Below are positions 38,703-45,960 of a stretch of DNA of 53,568 bases, piece after piece; positions within the stretch are counted from its first letter, which is position 1; each line of letters opens with the position of its first letter. The stretch is from a virus: IMG/VR virus record IMGVR_UViG_3300048925_000677, positions 1 to 53,568 of that record; one strand, 5' to 3'. The translations under genes and the position numbers were made by a program. Under the pieces are notes generated by a model, which worked only from the letters and a program-made list of their open reading frames with translations, did not search any database and was not told the DNA's origin.

Positions 38703-38719
38703 AGGCCCACCACCGCGGG
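38679..38719. terminator. 13-bp hairpin upstream of HNH gene
   Basis: CCCGCGGTGGTGG (38679-38691) and CCACCACCGCGGG (38707-38719) are perfect arms around a 15-nt loop that contains the possible HNH ATG. Together with the next hairpin it may isolate HNH expression from the strongly expressed tail gene. Confidence 0.5.
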
Positions 38720-38729
38720 TAGAAAAGGT

Positions 38730-38749
38730 GAACTCCCAACCGGGAGTTC
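38730..38749 (-). terminator. Terminator after major tail protein
   Basis: GAACTCCC (38730-38737) and GGGAGTTC (38742-38749) form an 8-bp stem with 4-nt loop, four bases past the major tail stop on the minus strand, followed by ACCTTTTC. A compact intrinsic terminator. Confidence 0.65.
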
Positions 38750-38753
38750 GGGA

Positions 38754-39758
38754 TTACGACAGGCCGATGACCGATGCCGTGAACGGCGAGGTCGAGGTGA
38801 TCGCGTTCGTGCCGGTGGCCTTGACGCGGAACACCCAGTTGGCCGAGGACGTCACGCCACTGACACGGATCGTGATCGTCGTGGTGCCGGTGACGGCAAC
38901 GACGGTTGCGGTCGTCCACGTAGCACCGCCGTCGTTGGACTTCTCGACGACGTAGGTGAGTTCGCTCGACTTCGAGGTCGGCTTGGCGAACACGACATCC
39001 GCGAGCTGGCCGACCACCGCGGTGGCGACAGGCGGCGCGGAGAACACCGGGCGGCCCTGCAGACCACGCCAAGCGGCGCCGTCGCGGAACCGCAGAGCGG
39101 GGGTGCCCACGTACGGGCAGAGCAGCGAGCCAAGCTCGATCTCCATGGTGTCCGGATCGGCCTTGTTCCACGACGAGTTGCCGCGGTTGCGCAGCGACAT
39201 GCGCGGGAAGACCTCAGCGACGAAGTTCTCGCCGTCGAAGCCCAGCGCGATCACCTGGCGTTCCAGCAGCGGGGTCTCCGCCGGCTTGCGAATGCCGTAG
39301 CCCGCCTTGCCGACATCCTGCAGCGACTGCAGCGGCAGGTCGTAACGCAGAGCGTCGACCAACGGGATGCCCTCCAGGGCCTTGATGGTGATGCCGTCGT
39401 TATCGGCGGTGACGTCGAACCGGACCGCGCGCTTGGACTGCGCGATCATGGTTTCGGCAACGTCGGTGTTGTAGGTCATTTCGAGGCCGTCCTCATGGAG
39501 GGCGCCGAGGTGATAGAACCCGAGGTTCGGTGCCTCACCGAGCAGGTCGGTGCGCAGCTTGCCGTCGAGCGCGAACGGCGAGAAGTCACCATCGTCGTTC
39601 AGGCCGACCGCGGGGTCCGCGAGGTTGTGGACCGTCCCGTCCGGATTCAGGTAGTCCCGAATCAGCAGATCGGTCACGATCATCTTGCGGACAGTCAGCG
39701 GGTTGATGCCCTGCTGCAGGATCTGCCCGTAAGTACCGCCGGAGTTGGGCAATGCCAT
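38754..39758 (-). CDS. Major tail tube protein with Ig-like C-terminus
   Basis: A 334-aa protein placed before the chaperones and tape measure. The N-terminal about 230 residues form the tube-subunit type sequence (IRDYLNPDGTVHNLADPAVGLN, FYHLGALHEDGLEMTY). The C-terminal 90 residues (ELTYVVEKSNDGGATW, TTITIRVSGVTSSANWVF) are a fibronectin/Ig-like domain that would decorate the outside of the tube and may bind glycans. High expression is suggested by the terminator right after it. Confidence 0.82.
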   Translation of the reverse strand: MALPNSGGTYGQILQQGINPLTVRKMIVTDLLIRDYLNPDGTVHNLADPAVGLNDDGDFSPFALDGKLRTDLLGEAPNLGFYHLGALHEDGLEMTYNTDVAETMIAQSKRAVRFDVTADNDGITIKALEGIPLVDALRYDLPLQSLQDVGKAGYGIRKPAETPLLERQVIALGFDGENFVAEVFPRMSLRNRGNSSWNKADPDTMEIELGSLLCPYVGTPALRFRDGAAWRGLQGRPVFSAPPVATAVVGQLADVVFAKPTSKSSELTYVVEKSNDGGATWTTATVVAVTGTTTITIRVSGVTSSANWVFRVKATGTNAITSTSPFTASVIGLS

Positions 39759-39781
39759 AAGCTAGTTGTTCCTTTCGAATT

Positions 39782-39797
39782 GCCCTGCTCACAGGGC
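39782..39797. repeat. Small hairpin before major tail gene
   Basis: GCCCTG and CAGGGC with a 4-nt loop lie in the 66-bp gap between the 92-aa gene and the major tail gene, upstream of its ribosome site. Too short to be a clear terminator; may shape the mRNA leader. Confidence 0.3.
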
Positions 39798-39824
39798 GGC
39801 GAGGATTAGTTGGTTGGGGCCGAA

Positions 39825-40103
39825 TTACTTCTCGGCGGGCTTCGCCTTCGCGGTGGGCGCGGGCAGGCCACTGACGAGCGTCTTGGGATCGACAGGCTCG
39901 ACATCGGCCTCAATCACGAAGCCGGCCGGGATGATCGGGGCGCCGCCGGGGAACATCGCGTCCTCGGAGAGCGAGCGCTCCACATCGGCGCCAAGCGCCT
40001 CGGCCTGCGCGTCGGTCAGGTCGACGGTGCGGTTGGCCGCAACCGACTGGACCTTGCCGTCGACGACGTAAGAAACAGCCTTGAGGGTGCGGTACTTCGC
40101 CAT
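39825..40103 (-). CDS. Small protein sharing the fibre adaptor module
   Basis: A 92-aa protein beginning KYRTLKAVSYVVDGKV and continuing RTVDLTDAQAEALG, which matches the first 45 residues of both fibre proteins (YRTLGPITYV..., VDLSPAQAQGLEG). So it is a stand-alone copy of the adaptor, placed beside the major tail protein. A Pro/Lys-rich tail follows. GAGAGGA site precedes the ATG. Could be a tube-associated or decoration protein. Confidence 0.7.
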   Translation of the reverse strand: MAKYRTLKAVSYVVDGKVQSVAANRTVDLTDAQAEALGADVERSLSEDAMFPGGAPIIPAGFVIEADVEPVDPKTLVSGLPAPTAKAKPAEK

Positions 40104-40132
40104 GTTTTTCCTCTCTTGGAAATTGGGAGATC

Positions 40133-40141
40133 TGGTAGGGT
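40133..40141 (+). promoter_or_regulatory. Extended -10 for the orphan plus-strand gene
   Basis: TGG-TAGGGT (40133-40141) has the TGN extended -10 layout and ends six bases before GTG 40148, predicting a leaderless transcript as for the gene at 7186. The -35 is poor (TTGGAA with 14-bp spacing). Confidence 0.4.
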
Positions 40142-40147
40142 GGGGAT

Positions 40148-40399
40148 GTGCACGAACCGCCCAGGAATCTCCTGACGAGGGACGTACGTGAAAGCGCCGT
40201 CGCCCGAATCGACGAGGACGGCGGCTTTTTGCAGGTCTATTGGGGTGAATTCGCGCTAGGCGGAAAGATTCAGACCAAAGGCCCGCGCTGCAGGCCGTGG
40301 AAGCACACGTGGGATTACGTGACCTACAAGACCGGCGTCGGCCGGCTCAATCACGACAAGTTGTGCACCACCTGCAACAGGCGGATACCGCTCAACTAG
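40148..40399 (+). CDS. Orphan plus-strand zinc-knuckle protein
   Basis: An 83-aa protein read against the surrounding late genes and filling the 288-bp minus-strand gap. It has RCRPWKHTWDYVTY and CTTCNRRIP, a C-H-C-C set for one zinc. Its 3' end overlaps the tail terminator gene by 8 bp tail to tail. It looks like a moron: an accessory gene with its own promoter. Alternative: chance ORF, but codon use is normal and the gap otherwise empty. Confidence 0.6.
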   Translation: MHEPPRNLLTRDVRESAVARIDEDGGFLQVYWGEFALGGKIQTKGPRCRPWKHTWDYVTYKTGVGRLNHDKLCTTCNRRIPLN

Positions 40400-40823
40400 C
40401 GGCTATATACCGGAAGTCGACCTCGTAGAGGCCGATCATCTGGTAAATCTTTTTGGGCTGTCCATCGTCGACGTATTTCTGCTTACGGAAGTACTCCGTG
40501 TTGTAGACATTGTCCGCATATACGTCGCCGGTCGAAATGGTTACCCGCTGCTGGCCAGTGAATCGACCGGCGAGATATTCCATTCGCCGGTGCACCAGGG
40601 TGCAGAAAGTCGAAGCCTTAGCCTCGGTCTCATGAAAGACGTGGATCGAATACTTGCCGTTGTCGACAAGCCCATCCGCATTGCCGCCGCCGCGGGCTAC
40701 CATGATGAATGGCAATACCGAATTGGTGGGCTTCTCAGATCGGCACTCCCCCAGCGGAGAGAGCCATACCTGCAGGACTTCCAGCCCATTCGGCGGTGCC
40801 CAGTTGGTCATTTCGACGGTCAT
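40392..40823 (-). CDS. Tail terminator protein
   Basis: A 143-aa protein from ATG 40823, which overlaps the upstream stop (ATGA). Between the HK97-gp10-like gene and the tail tube, the position of the terminator that caps the tube. Segments LPFIMVARGGGNADG, YSIHVFHETEAKA and LYEVDFRYIA fit the alpha/beta tail-terminator pattern. Assignment by order and style. Confidence 0.72.
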   Translation of the reverse strand: MTVEMTNWAPPNGLEVLQVWLSPLGECRSEKPTNSVLPFIMVARGGGNADGLVDNGKYSIHVFHETEAKASTFCTLVHRRMEYLAGRFTGQQRVTISTGDVYADNVYNTEYFRKQKYVDDGQPKKIYQMIGLYEVDFRYIAAS

Positions 40824-41293
40824 CGGACGTTCGGTTTCCTCTCCATTGCCGCAACTGTGCGGCGCATAGGCGCGAATTCTGGAGTGGGTGTTTTCGGACC
40901 CCATGGAGAGCGCGATCCCGGCTTATCTTCATTTGTGCCGTATTCGATCCAATGGGCTTTCGGGTCGTCGTTATAAACGAGGCCGACCATAACGCCACCC
41001 TTTCGTAGGGCGCGTTTAATCCATAGCCGTTGGCCGAGCGATAGCTCTTTCTTCTTGATATTCCGCCGATAACTCCCCGTCGCGTACGGGTGCGGCTTTC
41101 CTGTTTCCTGGGCAAGGACGCCCTCCATAGAGGAGTCCCAGATGAATACCCAGGTGTCGTGAATATCGTAGATAAAACGGCGCAAGGCCCGCTTGATGTC
41201 GCGATTGCGACTCAGTCCGTCGAAGATCGTGTCCTCGACGTCCTTGTAGCGGACCTCTACATGCGAAGTGACCCAGGTTTCGGTTCTAGCCAC
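40820..41293 (-). CDS. HK97 gp10-like tail-connector protein
   Basis: A 157-aa protein with HPYATGSYRRNIKKKE, GLVYNDDPKAHWIEYGTNED and a Pro-rich region before a final helix. HWIEYGT is the recurring core of gp10-like neck proteins (AxxVEFGT). It joins the head completion complex and tail. Confidence 0.8.
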   Translation of the reverse strand: MARTETWVTSHVEVRYKDVEDTIFDGLSRNRDIKRALRRFIYDIHDTWVFIWDSSMEGVLAQETGKPHPYATGSYRRNIKKKELSLGQRLWIKRALRKGGVMVGLVYNDDPKAHWIEYGTNEDKPGSRSPWGPKTPTPEFAPMRRTVAAMERKPNVR

Positions 41294-41294
41294 A

Positions 41295-41651
41295 TCAGCC
41301 GTCCATCCGCTGGCAGATGATCGTCACCTTGAACGGCCGGCCGCGCGGACCCGGGAACACCCTTGGCCCGCCGACGATCTGGTAGGTGATGCCGTCGACC
41401 TCGACCTCGTCGTTCGACTTGGCTGCCATCACCGTGGCCGTCGGCGGCGCGGTGCACCTCCACGGGTCGGTAACGATGTCGCCCACGTTGATCGCCGGGG
41501 CGTCGATCTCCTCCTTGGCGGTCATCGGACGAAAGCGGCACCCGCGCACGGGTACCTTTACGCGGACAGTCTCGGGATTGCCCAGGATGTCGCGGTTGTT
41601 CAAATCCTCGGTGACAGTGACGAAGTAGACCGTCTGACTGCCTAGCCTCAT
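41295..41651 (-). CDS. Head-to-tail stopper
   Basis: A 118-aa protein with a small beta-barrel pattern (VRVKVPVRGCRFRP, EVEVDGITYQIVGGPR) typical of gp16/stopper-type proteins that seal the head after packaging. It lies between the adaptor and the gp10-like gene. Called by order and fold type. Confidence 0.7.
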   Translation of the reverse strand: MRLGSQTVYFVTVTEDLNNRDILGNPETVRVKVPVRGCRFRPMTAKEEIDAPAINVGDIVTDPWRCTAPPTATVMAAKSNDEVEVDGITYQIVGGPRVFPGPRGRPFKVTIICQRMDG

Positions 41652-42208
41652 GCGACCGGAATCAATCGATACTGGTACAGGACGGACTCTTGCATCGGTT
41701 GCTTGGCGATACCCCAGCTACGGTCTGTGATACCAGACGCGCGCAGGGAGACATCGTCGACCTCGATGCCAGTAAGCTGACCACTGAGGCCCGTGCCGGC
41801 ACTGGCCACGGTGCGGTCAATGAGCGCCAGCACCTCCTCGCGGAAGGCCATTGCCTCGGCCGCGGCGAAGCCATGCTCCACCGTGACCACCACGCGCCCA
41901 CGCCAGAAACCGTCCTTGCGGTACAGGATTCCGGGTTCGTTGGTGTACTGCTCGATCTCGTCGACCGGAACAGTCACGCCATCTTCGGTGCACGAGGTAA
42001 TGGAATCGACCTTCAGCGTCGGGATGACGATGTAAGGCCATCCGCCGCCGTCGACCACGAAGGTGTCCGACCGGACCGGCGAAACGTGCCAGCCGCAATA
42101 CCGGCGGACCTTGTCGAGGGATGTGGCCAGTAGGCGCGCGTTCTCGACAGGGTCGATCAGCTCGGGGTTGTAGGCCACGACGTCGGCAAGTTCAAGCTCT
42201 TCAGCCAT
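41648..42208 (-). CDS. Head-to-tail adaptor
   Basis: A 186-aa protein starting with helices (PVENARLLATSLDKVRRYCGW) and continuing YIVIPTLKVDSITS, FWRGRVVVTVEHGF, the order of connector/adaptor proteins (gp6/gp15 type) that attach to the portal. Overlaps the stopper by 4 bp. Confidence 0.75.
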   Translation of the reverse strand: MAEELELADVVAYNPELIDPVENARLLATSLDKVRRYCGWHVSPVRSDTFVVDGGGWPYIVIPTLKVDSITSCTEDGVTVPVDEIEQYTNEPGILYRKDGFWRGRVVVTVEHGFAAAEAMAFREEVLALIDRTVASAGTGLSGQLTGIEVDDVSLRASGITDRSWGIAKQPMQESVLYQYRLIPVA

Positions 42209-42225
42209 GACGGCCCCCCATTCGG

Positions 42226-42498
42226 TTAGTCGGTGGTTTCCTTGCGGGGACGGCCGCGGCCACGCTTGACGGGCTCTGCGGCGGTCTCCAGGGGCGGCTC
42301 GCTCACGGCGGTCTCGGTCGGTGCCGCGGCAACCTTCGTTTCCGGCGCCGGCGCGGAGACAGCCTTCTCGAAGTCCTGCAATGAAGCCCGCACCTGGCGG
42401 GCCCTATCCTCGGCGTCGACGGCCTCGTAGACCGCCAACTCCTGTAAGAGGGCCGCGCGGTAATCGGCCGCGAAGTCCCTCACGTTCTGGTCGGACAT
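42226..42498 (-). CDS. Small protein with AT-hook-like tail
   Basis: A 90-aa protein: helical N-terminal half (RDFAADYRAALLQELAVYE), Ala/Pro/Glu-rich linker, and a basic end KRGRGRPRKETTD that contains the AT-hook core RGRPRK. Similar small proteins beside actinophage head genes are annotated as hypothetical or DNA-associated. It may bind minor-groove DNA. ATG 42498 is favoured; the ORF can be extended seven codons. Confidence 0.62.
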   Translation of the reverse strand: MSDQNVRDFAADYRAALLQELAVYEAVDAEDRARQVRASLQDFEKAVSAPAPETKVAAAPTETAVSEPPLETAAEPVKRGRGRPRKETTD

Positions 42499-42505
42499 GT
42501 TTCTC

Positions 42506-43201
42506 CTACCGAGGGTCACTCTCGACCCTCTCGAAATCGTTGATCATGGGGCTGTAGATGTCTTTCAGCCGCTTTCTGTCGTCAGTTCTCAGGTGCGTGC
42601 GGTGCTCCAGGCGGACATCCCACAAAGGCTCAGCGGGAAGCGCTTTCGGGCCGGCAAGGAATTCACGCTTGCCGTCGACCGGGGCGGTGACGACGAAGTG
42701 CGCCTGCTCGATCCGAATGCCGGGGATGGCGCGGAACAGGCACCGCAGCGGATGCTGGGCGTAGCTGGAGGCTTCGCGCTGCCAAAGCATCACCTCGGCG
42801 GCGTGTGCGTCAGTGGCCGCCAGTCGAGACTTGGTGTCCGCGGGTACATCGGAGATGATCTCATCGGCGTCAACCCGGAAAAACCAGTCGCCCGGCTGCG
42901 CAAACGTCATGCCGAGCTGGAACATGAAGTCCCGCTTGGCAACTTCGCCACCCCACTCGTCCCCCCACCAGACCTTGCGCGACTGATGGATGGTGCAACC
43001 GATGCCGGCGCCCGCGGCCGTGCGCAGGATCGCGTCAGCCTGGTCGGTGCCGCTCGCCGGCTGCATCATGGCACCCGGGAAGCCCGCATACGGGCCGTCA
43101 ACGGCGATGATGTGGTCGGCCAGTCGCGCGGTAGCGGCAACGCACTCGGCGAGCCAGGTGGGGCTCTCCTCGTACCAGTTCAGCAGTGCAATTATGGCCA
43201 T
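42506..43201 (-). CDS. Glycosyltransferase, GT2-like
   Basis: A 231-aa protein starting MAIIALLNWYEESPTWL. LADHIIAVDGPYAGF and GDWFFRVDADEII (DxD-type motif) are the nucleotide-sugar-binding core of GT-A-type transferases; AKRDFMFQLG lies in between. Part of a sugar block with the dehydrogenase at 43604 and two more transferases. Likely target: phage structural protein or host surface glycan (inference). ATG 43201 overlaps the previous gene by 10 bp. Confidence 0.75.
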   Translation of the reverse strand: MAIIALLNWYEESPTWLAECVAATARLADHIIAVDGPYAGFPGAMMQPASGTDQADAILRTAAGAGIGCTIHQSRKVWWGDEWGGEVAKRDFMFQLGMTFAQPGDWFFRVDADEIISDVPADTKSRLAATDAHAAEVMLWQREASSYAQHPLRCLFRAIPGIRIEQAHFVVTAPVDGKREFLAGPKALPAEPLWDVRLEHRTHLRTDDRKRLKDIYSPMINDFERVESDPR

Positions 43202-43419
43202 GCGGCCACCCGAAGACACACGGTCGGGAGGATGCGGGGCGGGTCGGTGAGCGTTCGTGCGTATTCGATACCGGTGATCCGGTATCTACCGCCGTCAATC
43301 TCGACGACCTCTCCAATGTTCAAAACCGCATCTTCATAGGGAAGCTGGCGAGTGTCCACCGCGGCGACGCGGCCCCGGCCGGTGATTGTGAACCAATCGT
43401 CGGCTGCTAGAAATTTCAC
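43192..43419 (-). CDS. Small beta-barrel protein (75 aa)
   Basis: A 75-aa protein with GTG start coupled to the stop before it (GTGA). Repeated short strands (WFTITGRGRVAAVDT, GEVVEIDGGRYRITGIEYAR) fit an SH3/OB-like barrel. It may be a head-decoration or connector accessory. No family recognised. Confidence 0.6.
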   Translation of the reverse strand: MKFLAADDWFTITGRGRVAAVDTRQLPYEDAVLNIGEVVEIDGGRYRITGIEYARTLTDPPRILPTVCLRVAAWP

Positions 43420-43607
43420 GCTGGCCTCACCCTCCCTACGGGTACGCACACCGTCTGGTGGGGCGCCAAACGCTCAGTGCCGCTGCCGTAGTCGGCCTCG
43501 GGGTCGATAGCCACGGTGCAACGCGCCCAGCCGTGGTCGATCCGCTCGACGTGGCCACGAAGGTCTTCGCCATCGAAGTCGACAATGACGTCGTCGCCGG
43601 GATTCAT
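43416..43607 (-). CDS. Small protein (63 aa)
   Basis: A 63-aa protein (DDVIVDFDGEDLRGHVERI, CTVAIDPEADYG) with a KOW/SH3-like strand pattern, starting at an overlap with the dehydrogenase stop. Probably a companion of the next small barrel protein. Function unknown. Confidence 0.58.
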   Translation of the reverse strand: MNPGDDVIVDFDGEDLRGHVERIDHGWARCTVAIDPEADYGSGTERLAPHQTVCVPVGRVRPA

Positions 43608-44827
43608 CGTCGCCCCAATCGCTTAACGGTCACGCCATCCCGATCCGGAATGACGCCGAAGGGGTCGACCACAACCGAGCCCTCGGGGAACTCCAGCGAG
43701 CGATACCGCTCATTGTTGGTGGCCAAGAAGTACACAGCCTTGTACATGTAATCCACATCGTTGACGTGCAGGAACTGCTCGCCAGACTGGCGGAGGATAT
43801 CGGCCATCAGCATTGCCGCGCTGCCGGTTTCGATGTCGGTCTCGGGCTTGAAGGCCGTTCCGAGCACGATGAGTGGCAGATCATGCTTCTCGGCGTAGTA
43901 GGAGGCGACCTCGGCGTGCCAGGCCTCATACTCCTGGCGGGCGTGCATCAGCGCGTCCCAGATGTTGAAGGACATGTCAACCTCTTCGGCGAGCCAGGAC
44001 AGCGCGATATTGTCGCGCGGGTGGCAGCCGCCACCGTCGGACATGCCGGCATCCATGTAGCGGCTCGACAGTAGCCGGCGGTCGGCGAGATCCCAGGCTG
44101 CCTTCATGTCGTCGAAATTCATGCCCATGCGCTCGCACATCTCGCCCCAGCAGTTGGCGATGACCGTCTTGGCGGTGATCCACGTGTTGTACGAGACCTT
44201 GATTCCCTCGGCCGTCGTCACGCCGGTGCGGATGCACGGGGCATCATTGATCGTGGCGTAGAACTCCTCCAGGAGATCCGCGGCCTCGTCGCTGCAGACG
44301 CCGATCAGGTTGAACTCCGGGTGTAGGTAGTCCTGCAGGACGGTGCCCATCGCGATGAACTGCGGGGTGTAGACATAGTCGACGAAATCGTTGAGTAGCG
44401 GGGCGATCTCGCGGGAGAACGTGCCGGGCAGGCAGGTGGAGATGACCGCGACAGTCTTGCGCACGCCCAGCCGCTCGCACGCCGCGGCGACGGCGGCCAC
44501 GCCCTCCTTCAGAAAGGTGTAGTCGAAATCCTCTCTGGCGTCGGGCATGATCGTGGCGCCCTCAAATTCCGGCGCGTGCGGGGTCTGGATGGCGACGAAG
44601 ATGATGTCCGAGTCGGCAACTACCTCGTCGACGGTGTCGTGCCACTGGATGTCATGATTGTCGAGCAGCGGCTGCAGCCCCTCCTCGCGGAACGGGATGA
44701 AGCGCGACTCCAGGTAAGTCTTGACGTCAGGATTGGCGTCGGTTCCGCAGACGGTGTGGCCGCGGCGTTCGATGGCTAGTGCGACCGGCAAGCCGAGCTT
44801 GCCCAGTCCGACATGACCAATTCTCAA
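43604..44827 (-). CDS. UDP-glucose/GDP-mannose dehydrogenase family enzyme
   Basis: A 407-aa, full-length nucleotide-sugar dehydrogenase. N-terminal Rossmann motif GLGKLG (7-12); IQTPHAPEF; STCLPGT (130-136); central EGIKVSYNTWITAKTV; catalytic C268 in DGGGCHPRDN; C-terminal GTAFKPETDIETGS. The family oxidises the C6 alcohol of a UDP- or GDP-sugar twice to a uronate using NAD. It would supply a charged sugar to the neighbouring glycosyltransferases. Such an enzyme within phage head genes is unusual. Sugar specificity cannot be read. Confidence 0.88.
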   Translation of the reverse strand: MRIGHVGLGKLGLPVALAIERRGHTVCGTDANPDVKTYLESRFIPFREEGLQPLLDNHDIQWHDTVDEVVADSDIIFVAIQTPHAPEFEGATIMPDAREDFDYTFLKEGVAAVAAACERLGVRKTVAVISTCLPGTFSREIAPLLNDFVDYVYTPQFIAMGTVLQDYLHPEFNLIGVCSDEAADLLEEFYATINDAPCIRTGVTTAEGIKVSYNTWITAKTVIANCWGEMCERMGMNFDDMKAAWDLADRRLLSSRYMDAGMSDGGGCHPRDNIALSWLAEEVDMSFNIWDALMHARQEYEAWHAEVASYYAEKHDLPLIVLGTAFKPETDIETGSAAMLMADILRQSGEQFLHVNDVDYMYKAVYFLATNNERYRSLEFPEGSVVVDPFGVIPDRDGVTVKRLGRR

Positions 44828-44845
44828 AGTGTTCCCCTTTGGTGG

Positions 44846-45403
44846 TTAGTCGAGTAGTGCTGCGATGTTTCGCTCGGATGTGTTGCCGCCGTTGCAGTGC
44901 ACTGCGGCAAATGCTTCAGCGAGCGCCTCTGGCGCGTTGAAATGGCCGTCCTTAAACGAGTAGCGGGCCAACTCGTCGTAGTCGACGGCGTCCGTCCATG
45001 TGAGATCGATCAGCGCGCGCGACGGTGCGTCACCGCGATTAGCGTCGAGGATGTGCGCGGCCTCGTGGTAGGTGACGAACTCCATTGGCGTGCAGGACAC
45101 GGTCCGCGGGTGGAAGTGACTCGCCTCGTCGTTGGCCATGGACTTCTCGAACGCGGCGCGATCCGCCAGAAATGTCGAGTTGAAGGTGATTACCCCACCG
45201 CCGGCCTGTGCGTAGATGTCATTGAGTGGCTCGGAGTCGATCTTGACGTCCCGCAACTCCGGGTATTTCACGGCGAGTTTGTCTATGGCGCCGTCAATCT
45301 CGGCGGAGAGCGTCGGGTCGGCGCCCTGACTGAGCTTGGTCTCGCCACATGCGGCAAGGGTGGCAACGATAACCGCGGCGGAGGCGAGATATTTGATGAG
45401 AAT
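44846..45403 (-). CDS. Lipoprotein with HExxH zincin motif, apparent ATT start
   Basis: A 185-aa frame. It encodes a clear lipoprotein leader (LIKYLASAAVIVATLAACG; lipobox LAAC, Cys19) followed by TYHEAAHILD (HExxH at 113-117) and APEALAEAFA, which may give the third metal ligand, as in zinc metallopeptidases. No ATG, GTG or TTG precedes the leader; AGGAG sits 8 nt before ATT 45403, so ATT is the likely start. GTG 45271 would drop the leader. A surface protease or exclusion protein is possible; role unknown. Confidence 0.65.
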   Translation of the reverse strand: MLIKYLASAAVIVATLAACGETKLSQGADPTLSAEIDGAIDKLAVKYPELRDVKIDSEPLNDIYAQAGGGVITFNSTFLADRAAFEKSMANDEASHFHPRTVSCTPMEFVTYHEAAHILDANRGDAPSRALIDLTWTDAVDYDELARYSFKDGHFNAPEALAEAFAAVHCNGGNTSERNIAALLD

Positions 45404-45414
45404 GGGCTGTTCTC

Positions 45415-45960
45415 CTAGCGCCCGTATGTCAAGCTGTTCCCCGGGCTGAAGAAGTAGTGGTAGAGCGTCTGATCGATGTAATGCTCGGTCTTTGGCGAGA
45501 CCTGGTCGGCCCAGCGCTTGTCCTCCCCATAGCCGCCGTTAAAACGTCCCTGTCGGGCGATCTCGGTGCGAATCGGGTTGAGGTGGCTGACATTCCGGTA
45601 GTAACCGTTAGCGTCGTCGGACCACTCGTCGTACTCAAGCGAGTGATAGGTGGGCTTCTGGCGCGCTCCGTCGATGTAGAGCTGAAGCTGGAAGCCGATA
45701 TAGTCGACACCGTCGAGAAGCGGGTAGATGGCGTCGACGTAGTTGCCGGCGACCATGTCGTCATCGTCGATGAAGTTGAAGTACTCCCCCGAGGCGTTGT
45801 CCAGGCACCACTGCCGTTTCTCGGCGACGGTTCCCGGCATGTTGCAGGTCATCAGCTCGATGTCCGAGCGAGCCTGAATCTGTGGAGTGAGGGTGTTCAT
45901 GAGCCGGGCGTACTCGTGGCGGCGCTCAGGGACTGTGAGGACCGCTATCGTCCACTTCAC
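45415..45960 (-). CDS. Glycosyltransferase, GT2-like
   Basis: A 181-aa protein from GTG 45960, coupled to the previous stop (GTGA). WTIAVLTVPERRHEYARLM and GEYFNFIDDDDMVAGNYV give the GT-A fold start and the DDDD metal motif; RFNGGYGEDKRWADQ looks like the acceptor region (GxxxED). Second transferase of the sugar block; it overlaps the third by 4 bp, which suggests a joint pathway. Confidence 0.75.
   Translation of the reverse strand: MKWTIAVLTVPERRHEYARLMNTLTPQIQARSDIELMTCNMPGTVAEKRQWCLDNASGEYFNFIDDDDMVAGNYVDAIYPLLDGVDYIGFQLQLYIDGARQKPTYHSLEYDEWSDDANGYYRNVSHLNPIRTEIARQGRFNGGYGEDKRWADQVSPKTEHYIDQTLYHYFFSPGNSLTYGR

Noticed and set aside
38673-39809. Plus-strand frame of 378 codons opposite the major tail gene
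   Set aside because: Antisense shadow; composition artefact and no start signal.
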